Of a stretch of 33,845 nucleotides of DNA, positions 9,261 to 16,511 are shown piece after piece; the stretch's first letter is position 1, and every line of letters starts with the position of its first letter. The DNA is from Paracoccus sp. (in: a-proteobacteria). GTDB taxonomy: Bacteria; Pseudomonadota; Alphaproteobacteria; Rhodobacterales; Rhodobacteraceae. The DNA is taken from NCBI RefSeq assembly GCF_030536915.1, contig NZ_JAUNPC010000022.1, positions 3,219-37,063 of the forward strand, written 5' to 3'. The notes beneath the pieces were generated by a model. It made no database searches. It was not told where the DNA came from and was given only the letters and a program-made list of their open reading frames with translations. Made by a program: the position numbers and the translations under genes.

Positions 9261-9695
9261 TCACGGCTCGGGCCAGCGGAACTGCGCCGCGATCCGCGCC
9301 CGCCACGGGGCAGAGAGCGGGCTTTCGACGACCCCGTGCCGGTCATAAGCGTGAACGAAGCTCGCCCCCTCGCCCAGCCCCGCACGGATGCCCAGGTGCT
9401 TGGCGACGGCTCCGTCCCTCATGCGGAACAGCAGCACCTCGCCCACCGCCTCGGGCGCATCCGCTTCCACCGCCACCAGGTTCCGTAGCGCTGCCGCCAG
9501 CAAGGGCTCGCTGCCGGCCGTCTCGCCCCAGTCGGCGGTATAGGGCGGCGCGGCCTCTGGCTCGGTCCCGTAAAGTCCGCGCCAGACGCCCCGGATCAAC
9601 CCGAGGCAATCCGCCCCAGCCCCTTGCGCCGAGCCCTGATGCACATAGGGCGTCCCGATCCATGCGCGCGCGATGGCAACCGCCCGCGCGTTCAT
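9261..9695 (-). CDS. GTA gp14, NlpC/P60-type cell-wall peptidase
   Basis: A 144-residue NlpC/P60 cysteine peptidase homologous to RcGTA gp14, the tail-tip enzyme thought to open recipient peptidoglycan during DNA delivery. The expected nucleophile is Cys30 in GADCLGL, followed by His100 (AKHLGIR) and His115 (SFVHAY) as the other likely active-site residues. The N-terminal helix MNARAVAIARAWIGTPYVH is typical. ATG 9695 is chosen because it overlaps the gp13 stop by 4 bases (ATGA). The frame extends 12 codons further upstream, but that segment lies inside gp13. A 44-bp gap with a small GGCC hairpin separates it from gp15. Confidence 0.94.
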   Translation of the reverse strand: MNARAVAIARAWIGTPYVHQGSAQGAGADCLGLIRGVWRGLYGTEPEAAPPYTADWGETAGSEPLLAAALRNLVAVEADAPEAVGEVLLFRMRDGAVAKHLGIRAGLGEGASFVHAYDRHGVVESPLSAPWRARIAAQFRWPEP

Positions 9696-10528
9696 CGCCG
9701 CCCCCCGTTCGCCTGGGGCGAGATCAGCCAATCTTCAGGCGGCAAATGCGGAAAGCCCCGGAAGTTGAGAAAGTTTAGGAACTTCCCCCGGCAGGTCTCG
9801 GCCCGCTTGTCGCATCCCGCCGTCAGCCGCACGCGGTCCCCCACGGCAGGCGCAGCCCCCGGAGCCGCCCACAACTCGACCGCCCTGACATCCGGCGCAG
9901 GCACGGCGTCGATCTTGACCACGCCTGCCAGCCCCTGCGCGGGCCCGTCCAGGAAGGCGATCCGTCCATGGTCGAACCACCCGGCCCGATGCGCCGGCAC
10001 GCCACGCAGTTCCAGCCGCGCACCGCCCTCGTCCAGCGAGGCGATGACGCCCTCGGCCCAGAACCCTTCGCGGGTCAGGTCGAACCGGCACTGCTCATCC
10101 CCCAGCAGGGCCGAGCAGCGCGGATGATAGACTCGCCCCTGAGCCCGGTTCAAAGCCTCGGCCAAGCCCCGCAGTTCGGCCCGGAAAGCGCCCGCCGCAA
10201 AGGTGATCTCGCCCAGCGAGCCACGGAACACCAACCGCCGTAAGGCCACGTCGGTCCAGTCCACCTCCCACAGCCGCACCTCGGCGCCGTCCCAGCGGCC
10301 CGCCGCCAGATCCTCGGCGGTGATGGCGTCATCCGACAGCACTCCCTGCGCCTCGGTGTTGTCCACTGCGAGGCCAAGCCCCTGCACCAGAGCCTGCGCC
10401 GTCAGCCCCGCCTCGGGCCGGAACGCGATTCCCTCGAAGGACAGCACGCCGTCGTGGTCCGTAAACCCCAGCGTCAGTCCGTCCGAGCGCCGGACCGCCC
10501 AGGTCCGCGCAATCGTGGTCGTCGTCAT
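9692..10528 (-). CDS. GTA gp13, tail hub protein (DUF2163)
   Basis: A 278-residue DUF2163 protein, homologue of RcGTA gp13, the hub joining the tail tube to gp15. The N-terminal DUF2163 region (TWAVRRSDGLTLGFTDHD) and C-terminal phage hub region are both recognisable. Four cysteines are spaced as C138, C147, C239 and C246 (HPRCSALLGDEQCRF, then TAGCDKRAETCRGKF). This resembles the iron-sulfur cysteines of lambda gpL, so an Fe-S cluster in the hub is a reasonable inference. It overlaps gp12 upstream and gp14 downstream by 4 bases each (ATGA), so the three are translationally coupled. Confidence 0.94.
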   Translation of the reverse strand: MTTTTIARTWAVRRSDGLTLGFTDHDGVLSFEGIAFRPEAGLTAQALVQGLGLAVDNTEAQGVLSDDAITAEDLAAGRWDGAEVRLWEVDWTDVALRRLVFRGSLGEITFAAGAFRAELRGLAEALNRAQGRVYHPRCSALLGDEQCRFDLTREGFWAEGVIASLDEGGARLELRGVPAHRAGWFDHGRIAFLDGPAQGLAGVVKIDAVPAPDVRAVELWAAPGAAPAVGDRVRLTAGCDKRAETCRGKFLNFLNFRGFPHLPPEDWLISPQANGGRR

Positions 10529-11157
10529 GTCCGCACCTCGACCACCGGGATCTGCGGCACCTCGCCCGCTTGGAAACTCCCCACCGACACCGCAATCCGG
10601 TCGGTGTCAAAACGCACCGGCACATCGAACTCGAACCCCGCCGTGACCGGGGCATCCCGCATCGGCGCGTCCTTCAACACAATCACGCCCGCCTCGTGGT
10701 CGCAGGTGAAGTCGATCGTCTCGAACTTCTCGACCCCGCCGATTCCGACGCGCACCGTGCCTTCGACCGGCTTCACGACCGGCCGCCGATACGCCGCCGC
10801 GCCCGAGCGATAAAGCTTGCTCAACCGGAACTCGACCGTCTTCCCGTCACCCTGCCCGATCACCTGATCGTCATAGGCCACAGCCCGGCTCGGCACGCAG
10901 GACTTCCAGTCCGTCCAGTCCTTCCAGCGGAACCCGTGCAGCTGCCCCGCCCGCGCCTCGAAAAAGGCGATCAGCGCCGCCATGTCATCGAGGCTCCGCA
11001 GCCCCACCCCCGCGTCATAGCGCCTGCGCGAATGCGCCCAAGGGCTGTTGCGCTCCTCATAGCCGTTGGTCAGCGTCACGATCTCGGTCCGCCGCTCCGG
11101 CCCGCCCATCGAGCCGAAGGACAGGTCGGCCGGAAACCGCACCTCATGAAATGCCAT
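10525..11157 (-). CDS. GTA gp12, distal tail protein (DUF2460)
   Basis: A 210-residue DUF2460 protein, homologue of RcGTA gp12, the distal tail protein that ends the tube and carries the hub. Family features include FHEVRFPADLSFGSMGGPER, the NGYEERNSPW segment, and the tandem GFRWKDWTDWKS. ATG 11157 is chosen over the longer frame because a perfect AGGAGG lies eight bases upstream. It is the first gene of a coupled block (gp12-gp13-gp14) and is preceded by an 84-bp gap that holds a hairpin and a repeated motif. Confidence 0.94.
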   Translation of the reverse strand: MAFHEVRFPADLSFGSMGGPERRTEIVTLTNGYEERNSPWAHSRRRYDAGVGLRSLDDMAALIAFFEARAGQLHGFRWKDWTDWKSCVPSRAVAYDDQVIGQGDGKTVEFRLSKLYRSGAAAYRRPVVKPVEGTVRVGIGGVEKFETIDFTCDHEAGVIVLKDAPMRDAPVTAGFEFDVPVRFDTDRIAVSVGSFQAGEVPQIPVVEVRT

Positions 11158-11184
11158 TCGTCGCCACCTCCTCACGACCCGTAT

Positions 11185-11230
11185 TTCTTCCTGAGCCAAA
11201 TACCCTCGGGGAGCGCCGTCGAAGACGGCG
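11185..11230 (-). repeat. AAATACCC/hairpin element, copy A (gp11-gp12 gap)
   Basis: In plus-strand orientation the element has a 21-base motif at 11185-11205 that starts TTCTTC and ends AAATACCC. Eight bases follow, then a perfect 7-bp hairpin (CGCCGTC 11214-11220 and GACGGCG 11224-11230, loop GAA). A second copy with identical layout lies at 17819-17861; the 21-base motifs match at 17 positions without gaps. In the mRNA the hairpin comes first, then GGGTATTT. I recall similar intergenic GGGTATTT...AAGAAGAA sequences in other Rhodobacteraceae, but could not check. Confidence 0.6.
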
Positions 11231-11241
11231 GGCCCAAGCCC

Positions 11242-11898
11242 TCACCCGTTCCGCTCGCCACGCGAGATCACCCGCCCCAGCCGTGCCGCGATCTGGCTCT
11301 GGCTGCGCTGGAACCCGGCCACGTCCGGCGTCGTCACGTTGAACGTCACGTTCACCGGCCGCCCCCCGCCTGCCGCGGCCACGCCCAGCCGCCCGTCCGC
11401 GCCCCGCCGCAGCGGCATGATCGCCTCCGGTCCCGCCTCGCCCATCAGCCCGGTCGCCCCCCGCATCGGGAAGAACGTGGGCTGGCTGACCACGCCCCCC
11501 TTGGCGAAAGGCATCACGCGGCCTTGCGAGAAGGCCCCGCCCTCCGCAAAGGGCAGCGCGCCGCCCAGCATCCCGCCCACCCCTTGCGCCAGCGCCCCCG
11601 CCATCGCCTGCTGCACCGGCCGCATCGCCACGGCAAAGACCGTGTCCGCCATGCTCTGCGCCACGCTTTTCAGCGCGTCCGACAGCTTCACCCCGTCGAA
11701 CGCCACGCCCTCGAAGGCGCGACGCAAACCCCCGCCGAAGCCCGAGGTCAGAGAGGACACCTCTCGCCCCGTCTGCCCCATGACCTGCCCCAGCCGCGAA
11801 AGTTCGGCCTCGAAGGCCGCCGTCATCCGGCCCGACTGGTCCAGGCGCTCGCCCAGACGATCGAGCCCGTCGCGGCCGAAGCCGTCCCTGTCCGCCAT
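11242..11898 (-). CDS. GTA gp11, tape measure protein
   Basis: A 218-residue short tape measure protein homologous to RcGTA gp11, which fills the tail tube and sets its length. The shortness fits the short GTA tail. It has an Ala/Gly-rich central stretch (about 95-145: AMAGALAQGVGGMLGGALPF) and the conserved GATGLMGEAGPEAIMPLRR motif found in lambda-like tape measure C-termini. An N-terminal charged helical region precedes these. ATG 11898 has GGAGAG six bases upstream. It lies 16 bp downstream of the tail assembly chaperone gene, the usual order in siphovirus-like clusters. Confidence 0.92.
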   Translation of the reverse strand: MADRDGFGRDGLDRLGERLDQSGRMTAAFEAELSRLGQVMGQTGREVSSLTSGFGGGLRRAFEGVAFDGVKLSDALKSVAQSMADTVFAVAMRPVQQAMAGALAQGVGGMLGGALPFAEGGAFSQGRVMPFAKGGVVSQPTFFPMRGATGLMGEAGPEAIMPLRRGADGRLGVAAAGGGRPVNVTFNVTTPDVAGFQRSQSQIAARLGRVISRGERNG

Positions 11899-11914
11899 CC
11901 GCTCTCTCCATTGC

Positions 11915-12133
11915 TCAACCGTCGGGGAACTCGGCCATCAGGTCGCCCAGCCGCCCGCGAGTCATCGCGCCCGCGCCGAACTCGATCCCCAGCATCAGCG
12001 CCAGTTCCGCCGGCGTCAGGTCCCAGAACTCACGCGGCCTCAAGCCAAGCCCCCGCAGTCCCGCGCGCATCAGCCCCGGCCAGTCCAGTCCCCCCGCAGC
12101 GCGGCCAGCCTCCCCGCCGCCCGCGCCGCTCAT
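11915..12133 (-). CDS. GTA tail assembly chaperone (gp10.1-like)
   Basis: A 72-residue protein matching the small phage tail assembly chaperone found between gp10 and the tape measure in GTA clusters. Typical is the RAGLRGLGLRPREFWDLTPAELALMLG-type core, with WDLTPAELALMLG at about 37-49. ATG 12133 overlaps the stop of gp10 by 4 bases (ATGA). The open frame continues far upstream, but that part is antisense-like shadow inside gp10. As in phages, it probably coats the tape measure protein during tail assembly; this is inferred from family and position. Confidence 0.88.
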   Translation of the reverse strand: MSGAGGGEAGRAAGGLDWPGLMRAGLRGLGLRPREFWDLTPAELALMLGIEFGAGAMTRGRLGDLMAEFPDG

Positions 12134-12447
12134 CCCGCCCCGTGGAAGGCGCGCGCGATCAACTCGGCCGCGACCCGGGCCGCGCCGACCGGCCCGCCCT
12201 CCACCTCCACCACCATCAGGTCCGGCGCGTCGCCCTGCCACCCACCACCGAGCAGTCCCGCGACCAGCACGGCGATCACGTCGCGGCTGGAAAACCGCCC
12301 GCTCTCGAATCGCTCGATCACGCCCAGCAGGCTGTCCGCGCCCAGTTCCGCCTCCAGCGCCGCCAGCGCCCCCAGCGTCAGCCGGGCGACATGGCGCTGG
12401 CCGTCCAGCACCACCGCCACCTCGCCCCGATGCGGGTTCACGCTCAC
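12130..12447 (-). CDS. GTA gp10, gene transfer agent family protein
   Basis: A 105-residue homologue of RcGTA gp10. The family core is visible: RGEVAVVLDGQRHVARLTLGALAALEAELGADSLL followed by VIERFESGRFSSRDVIAVL. It resembles phage tail assembly chaperones (TAC family), so gp10 and the next small gene may act together as lambda G/GT do. No slippery frameshift sequence was evident between them. The start is GTG at 12447, which overlaps the gp9 stop as GTGA, and its own stop overlaps the next ATG, so gp9-gp10-chaperone form a coupled triplet. Confidence 0.9.
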   Translation of the reverse strand: MSVNPHRGEVAVVLDGQRHVARLTLGALAALEAELGADSLLGVIERFESGRFSSRDVIAVLVAGLLGGGWQGDAPDLMVVEVEGGPVGAARVAAELIARAFHGAG

Positions 12448-12872
12448 GGCTCGACCACCGCCACGGCCAGGAAGCCCAGCGCCCCGGCGGATGCGAGCGA
12501 CATCTCATAGGTCGCCTCGCCGTTGTAGCTGCCCGCATATTCCAGCCCGGTGATCTGGAACGGTCCCTCGACCGTCCCGAAGCCGGGGATCACCACCTGG
12601 AACCGCGGCACCTCGCCGTCGAAGAAGGCCTGCCGCGCCCGCGCATCCGTCGCCTCGTCGCGGAAGACCCCCGATCCCGAAATCGAGGCCGACCGCACCC
12701 CCGCGCCGCCCAGCAGCTCGCGCCAGCCGCCCTCGCTCGCGACCGAGGTCACGTCGATGGTTTCCGCGTTGAACGCCAGCCGCGTCGCCCGCAGCCCGGC
12801 GACAGTGGCAAAGCTGCCATCGCCCGTCATGTCCATCTTGATCAGCAGGTCGCGCCCGTTCTTCACCGCCAT
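12444..12872 (-). CDS. GTA gp9, major tail tube protein
   Basis: A 142-residue major tail protein of the TP901-1 family, homologue of RcGTA gp9, which forms the tail tube. Diagnostic segments are NGRDLLIKMD, the LRATRLAFNAETIDVTSV strand pair, SGSGVFRDEATDARAR, and the C-terminal ITGLEYAGSYNGEATYEMSLASAG. ATG 12872 is chosen with AGGAGG eight bases upstream; a GTG one codon earlier is also in frame. The strong ribosome-binding site fits the high copy number needed for the tube. It is separated from gp8 by 13 bases. Confidence 0.94.
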   Translation of the reverse strand: MAVKNGRDLLIKMDMTGDGSFATVAGLRATRLAFNAETIDVTSVASEGGWRELLGGAGVRSASISGSGVFRDEATDARARQAFFDGEVPRFQVVIPGFGTVEGPFQITGLEYAGSYNGEATYEMSLASAGALGFLAVAVVEP

Positions 12873-12885
12873 CACCCAGTCCTCC

Positions 12886-13317
12886 TCATGCCACCTTCAG
12901 GCCCAGGTCGATGCGCGCGCGGAACGTCATGTCCACGCGGCGCCCCGAGCCGCCATCCGCCCGCCGCGCCCGCGCGCCGACGAACCACAACCCGGCCAGA
13001 TGGCCGGTCGAAAGCGAAAGCGCGCCGTCCTCCAGCGCCTCGACCACCGCGGCGGCTGCCTCCTTGACCGGGGCGAAGCCGCCCCGGTCCTCTGCCCCTG
13101 ACAGCACCGAGACGACAAAGTCGTGCTGCGCCCCGCCGCCCGTCATGTCGCCCGCATCGGCCACATCCTCGGGCCCCAGCGCCACATGGGTTCCGCTGGG
13201 CGGAGCCGCCGGCATCGCGTCGAAGATCGCGTCGCCCACTAGTCCGGCCAGCGCCGCATCGGCCCGCAACGCCTGATAAACCGCAGCCTGCAAGGCCACG
13301 GATGCGTGGAAACTCAT
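12886..13317 (-). CDS. GTA gp8, tail terminator (DUF3168)
   Basis: A 143-residue DUF3168 protein, homologue of RcGTA gp8, the tail terminator at the head-proximal end of the tube. Family features include ALQAAVYQALRADAALAGLV, VALGPEDVADAGD, and the C-terminal VDMTFRARIDLGLKVA. ATG 13317 overlaps the gp7 stop by 4 bases (ATGA), giving translational coupling. The longer open frame upstream overlaps gp7 fully and is rejected. Confidence 0.93.
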   Translation of the reverse strand: MSFHASVALQAAVYQALRADAALAGLVGDAIFDAMPAAPPSGTHVALGPEDVADAGDMTGGGAQHDFVVSVLSGAEDRGGFAPVKEAAAAVVEALEDGALSLSTGHLAGLWFVGARARRADGGSGRRVDMTFRARIDLGLKVA

Positions 13318-13652
13318 GTCAGCCCTTCCTCTCTTGCCCGGCATTCCAGCCACAGCCCGGCAGAGCCTGCCTCGGCCACCGCCTCGATGCGGAAGACGCG
13401 CCCGCCCATGCGGAACCGCTGACCCGCACCCGGCCTGCGCGGATCGCCCGCCCGCGCCGCGCGCACCGTGATCCGCCAAGGCACCACGCTTTCCGCCCCG
13501 ACCTCGCCCTGCCGCTCTGCGCCAGACCCCGCCCGCATCTGCGCGTAAAGGATGCCCAGCGCCCGCCATTCCATCCGGTAGCCGCCCATGCCGTCGGCCA
13601 CCCGCTCGGGCCGTTCCAGCACCAGCGGGATCGTCGCCTTGGGCGCGCTCAT
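13314..13652 (-). CDS. GTA gp7, head closure/stopper protein
   Basis: A 112-residue head-tail adaptor of the SPP1 gp16-like family, homologue of RcGTA gp7, the stopper that seals the DNA-filled head. Core segments are LERPERVADGMGGYRMEWRALG, the middle VGAESVVPWRITVRAARAGDPRRP, and RFRMGGRVFRIEAVAEAG. ATG 13652 overlaps the gp6 stop by 4 bases. The open frame extends upstream through gp6 in another frame, but only the last 112 residues make a recognisable protein. Confidence 0.92.
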   Translation of the reverse strand: MSAPKATIPLVLERPERVADGMGGYRMEWRALGILYAQMRAGSGAERQGEVGAESVVPWRITVRAARAGDPRRPGAGQRFRMGGRVFRIEAVAEAGSAGLWLECRAREEGLT

Positions 13653-14257
13653 GCCCGGCCTCCCCGGCCCGCGAGGATCCGCACGGCCCGCCAGCGCTCG
13701 ATCAGTGCGCCCACCCCATGCGGCAACGCCAGTTGCGTGCCGTCGAAGCCCCGGTCTTCGTAATAGCGCGCGGCCAGCATCATCACCGCCTGCGCCAGAT
13801 CGCCCGGCACCCGGTCCCAGCTTGTCCCGAAGCCCGCCGCGAAGCGCACCGTGACATGGCCGCCTATCGGCACCGGGGGCAGGCTGGACCCGACCGGAGC
13901 CAGGATCGGCCGCTGGTGGTCCGGCACAAGCCGCCACAGGCCCGCCGGCACATCGGTCACGGCACCGTCGCGGTCGGTCATCTCGACCGTCTCGACCGAC
14001 AGCGCCGGGGCCAGCGGCAGCGGCTGGCCGCAGGGATCGCGCCAGTCCTCCAACCTCATGCGGAAGATCCGCGTCAGCAGCACCTTGCCGGTGCGCGCCT
14101 CGACCGTGGCGATAGCGGCGCGCAGGAATCCCGCCAGCGCCGCATCCTCGGTCGCATCCTCGACCGGCTCGAACCCCGATCCCATCCGCAGGTGGCCCCG
14201 CAGCGCGGCGACGGGCAGCGATGCCTGTGCCGGTGCGGTTTCCTCGACGAGCAACAT
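13649..14257 (-). CDS. GTA gp6, head-tail connector/adaptor
   Basis: A 202-residue head-tail connector protein, homologue of RcGTA gp6, the adaptor below the portal. The gp6-like N-terminal helix bundle is recognisable (LRGHLRMG, DAALAGFLRAAIATVEARTGK), followed by a beta region and a C-terminal helix (QAVMMLAARYYEDRG). ATG 14257 is preferred: GGAGG lies eight bases upstream, and the 46 upstream in-frame residues are Arg/Ala-rich and run into a terminator-like hairpin. It starts the coupled block gp6-gp7-gp8. Confidence 0.92.
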   Translation of the reverse strand: MLLVEETAPAQASLPVAALRGHLRMGSGFEPVEDATEDAALAGFLRAAIATVEARTGKVLLTRIFRMRLEDWRDPCGQPLPLAPALSVETVEMTDRDGAVTDVPAGLWRLVPDHQRPILAPVGSSLPPVPIGGHVTVRFAAGFGTSWDRVPGDLAQAVMMLAARYYEDRGFDGTQLALPHGVGALIERWRAVRILAGRGGRA

Positions 14258-14293
14258 TCCTGAAACCTCCCGTTCCGATGGCAAGCGCTGGTG

Positions 14294-14379
14294 AAAAGGC
14301 GGGGCCGCGGCGCGGCCGCAGGCCACAGCGCGCGCGGACAGTGGCTGTGCCGGTCTGGCCGGCAGCCTTCCGCGGCCCC
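14294..14379 (-). terminator. Terminator-like hairpin between gp5 and gp6
   Basis: A perfect 10-bp inverted repeat, GGGGCCGCGG (14301-14310) with CCGCGGCCCC (14370-14379), is present. An alternative 7-bp pairing of 14298-14304 with 14381-14387 places the stem directly against a minus-strand TTTT (14297-14294). The loop is long (59 nt) and contains a further short stem. It could terminate, or could protect the 3' end of the capsid message. Confidence 0.5.
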
Positions 14380-14391
14380 TCCCCGCCGTCC

Positions 14392-15570
14392 TCAAGCGCC
14401 CATGTGCAGCATCTTGTAGGCGCGGGGATCGACGACCGTGCCGCCGACGCGCTTGGTCGCGTAGAACAGCACATGCGGCTTGGCCGAGTAGGGATCGCGC
14501 AGGACGCGCAGATCGGGACGCTCGGCGATGGTATAGGCCTTGCGGAAGTCACCGAAGGCGACCGTCTTCGCCCCCGGCCCCGGCGCGGGCATGTCTTCGC
14601 AGACCAGCACCGGATAGCCCAGAAGCCGGGCGGGCTCGCCCGCCGCCAGCCCGTCCGACCACAGGTAGCGGCCGTCGCCGTCGCGCAGGCGGCGCACCAT
14701 ACCCGCCAGGCGGCTGTTCATCACCCAAGTGGCGTTGGCGCGGTAGCCCGCGCCCAGCGCATAGACCATGTCGATCAGCGCATTGGCCGGGGCCGAGGCC
14801 GCGAAGTCGCCGGAAACGCCCGTCGGCACGAAGCCCACCTGCGCCTCGGTCGCGGTGGCGAGGGGCGCGAAGGTCTGGTTCAGCAGGCCGCGCGGCTTGT
14901 CCACCCCGTTGCCGGTGATGAAAGCGGCGGACTCGGCGCGGGCGAACTTTTCCGCGATACGCTCGGCCAGCCAAGTTTCCAGGTCGAAGGACGCGTCGTC
15001 CAGCAACCGCTGCGTGGCCTTCGGCATCGCCGCCAGCTCGTGCAGCGGGATCGAGATCTTCTCAAGCTGCGGCGTGTCGCTTTCCACCGTGGCGGTCACT
15101 TCCGAGGCCCAGCCCGCGCCGATGTCGGTCTTGTCCATCAGCACTTCGTAGGTCGATGACTCCACCTGCACGACGGTTGCCAGCGACCGCAGCGAGCCGG
15201 TCGTGCGCAGAACCGCCTGCACGGCTTCCGAAATCGTCGGCGCCGCCAGGTAGCCGCCGTCGGTGCCCGAGGCCATGGCCTTTTCCTCCAGCGCCAGGCT
15301 GCGCAGGGCGCTGTCGTCGCCGCGGCGCAGATAGGCCGCGAAGGCCTTTTGGTGCGGCGCCTCGGTCTCGGCGGCCTGCGACAGGGGCGAGCGGCCCCGG
15401 AAGGCGGTCTTGCGGTCCAGCATGGTCATGCGTTTGTCCTGTGCTTGCAGTTTGTCTTCGACATTCTCGCGGAAGGTCTTCAGTTCGCTCACGAACTCGG
15501 CCATCGCGCCCTTCAGCCCGGCGGGCATCCCGCTGCCGCAGGCCTCCGCGCCGGTCGTTGCCTCAGTCAT
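14392..15570 (-). CDS. GTA gp5, HK97-family major capsid protein
   Basis: A 392-residue HK97-type major capsid protein, homologue of RcGTA gp5. The N-terminal ~97 residues form the charged, coiled-coil delta domain (about 24-55, FVSELKTFRENVEDKLQAQD) that the prohead protease gp4 should remove, probably near Lys97 in LEEKAMASGTDGG. The mature part shows typical segments: GYLAAPTISEAV, the SAFITGNG-like AAFITGNGVDKPRGLL, NATWVMNSRLAGMVRRL, and the terminal FYATKRVGGTVVDPRAYKMLHMGA. ATG 15570 has AGGAG upstream. The gene is flanked on both sides by terminator-like hairpins, which could separate its expression level from its neighbours. Confidence 0.96.
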   Translation of the reverse strand: MTEATTGAEACGSGMPAGLKGAMAEFVSELKTFRENVEDKLQAQDKRMTMLDRKTAFRGRSPLSQAAETEAPHQKAFAAYLRRGDDSALRSLALEEKAMASGTDGGYLAAPTISEAVQAVLRTTGSLRSLATVVQVESSTYEVLMDKTDIGAGWASEVTATVESDTPQLEKISIPLHELAAMPKATQRLLDDASFDLETWLAERIAEKFARAESAAFITGNGVDKPRGLLNQTFAPLATATEAQVGFVPTGVSGDFAASAPANALIDMVYALGAGYRANATWVMNSRLAGMVRRLRDGDGRYLWSDGLAAGEPARLLGYPVLVCEDMPAPGPGAKTVAFGDFRKAYTIAERPDLRVLRDPYSAKPHVLFYATKRVGGTVVDPRAYKMLHMGA

Positions 15571-15589
15571 TGCCGTCTCTCCTCGTCAG

Positions 15590-15629
15590 AAAAGGCGGCA
15601 GGGCCTCCCCCGCCCAGCCGCCTGCCGCC
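15590..15629 (-). terminator. Terminator-like hairpin between gp4 and gp5
   Basis: Reading the minus strand, GGCGGCAGG (15629-15621) pairs perfectly over 9 bp with CCTGCCGCC (15602-15594) and is followed at once by TTTTC (15593-15589). The loop is 18 nt and G-rich. The hairpin ends about 10 bases before the gp5 ribosome-binding site. Either an intrinsic terminator or a 5' stabiliser of the capsid message would look like this. Confidence 0.55.
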
Positions 15630-15730
15630 GGCGCGGACCTTCGCCCGGCCGTTCCTTCACGCGCCCGGGCGGCGGGTCCAAGGCGCCCCGCGCCCCGTCG
15701 TCCCACCGCCCCGCCACGATCCCGTTGTCT

Positions 15731-16267
15731 TCAGCCCCGCAGCACGGCCGAGGCTGCCCGCAGCGCTTGGGCCAGCGCCTCGCCGGTGTCGCTGTCCTTC
15801 GACTTCTTCCCGACCTTGGCCTCGCGCAACATCGGGAAGGTCACGAGCGAAACCTCCCACAACTCGACCTCAGTCAGCACCCGCCGCCCCTCACGGTCAC
15901 GGTCGGCCCGCACGGTGCGATAGCCGATGGACAGCCCGTCGATGGCCCCCGCCGCGATCAGCGCCGCCGCTTCGCGCGCCTGCGCCACCTCGGGCAGAAG
16001 CCGGCCCCGGACCCACAGACCCCGGCCGTCCTCGCGGATCTCCTCCCAGATGCCGATGGGCTGGCCCGGATCGTGCTGCCACAGCATCCGCACCTTGTCC
16101 CCCCGCGCCGCCAGCCGTGCCAGGCTCGCCGCGTAAGCGCCCTGAGCCACGATGTCGCCGCCCTGATCCGCCACCCCGAACAGGCTCGCGTAGCCCTCGA
16201 TCACGTGCCCCTCGGTCAGCACCGGCGCGCCGCCCGCGAACTTCAGCTCAAGCCCCAGATCGTCCAT
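15731..16267 (-). CDS. GTA gp4, HK97-family prohead protease
   Basis: A 178-residue prohead protease, homologue of RcGTA gp4, a serine protease of the herpesvirus-protease-like fold that trims the capsid N-terminus. The likely catalytic residues are His65 (MLWQHDPGQPIGIW) and Ser113 (IDGLSIGYRTV). The family segments VIEGYASLFGVADQGGDIV and ELWEVSLVTFPM are also present. Two in-frame ATGs exist; 16267 is preferred because GAGGG lies about seven bases upstream, while 16273 has the ribosome-binding site only one base away. A 160-bp gap with a terminator-like hairpin follows before gp5. Confidence 0.93.
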   Translation of the reverse strand: MDDLGLELKFAGGAPVLTEGHVIEGYASLFGVADQGGDIVAQGAYAASLARLAARGDKVRMLWQHDPGQPIGIWEEIREDGRGLWVRGRLLPEVAQAREAAALIAAGAIDGLSIGYRTVRADRDREGRRVLTEVELWEVSLVTFPMLREAKVGKKSKDSDTGEALAQALRAASAVLRG

Positions 16268-16276
16268 CCGCATCCC

Positions 16277-16510
16277 TCAGACCCCTTTTTCCGCGAATTG
16301 CAGAATCGACTGGATCGCCTGCGTCAGGATCACGGCGATGACGCCGTAGACCGTCATCCACAGCCGTCCCTCCAGCCCCTCGATCAGCGCCTCGATGCGT
16401 TCCAGCCGCTTGTCCACCTGCCCGAACTGCAGCGCCATGATGCGCTCCTGCGCCTCCAGCTTCTGCTCGTGCCAGCCCGAGCGGCGGTCGATGAACTTCG
16501 ACCCCTCCAT
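16277..16510 (-). CDS. GTA gp3.5, head formation protein (rcc01685-like)
   Basis: A 77-residue protein in the position of RcGTA rcc01685, a small gene between portal and protease that has been linked to head formation. Residues about 14-50 form a charged amphipathic helix with heptad-like spacing (KLEAQERIMALQFGQVDKRL), likely a coiled coil. Residues about 51-71 are a hydrophobic, probably transmembrane segment (WMTVYGVIAVILTQAIQSIL). The topology resembles small phage holins or membrane-anchored scaffolds, but the exact role is not known to me. ATG 16510 has GAGGG six bases upstream, and lies one base from the gp3 stop. Confidence 0.85.
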   Translation of the reverse strand: MEGSKFIDRRSGWHEQKLEAQERIMALQFGQVDKRLERIEALIEGLEGRLWMTVYGVIAVILTQAIQSILQFAEKGV

Positions 16511-16511
16511 C

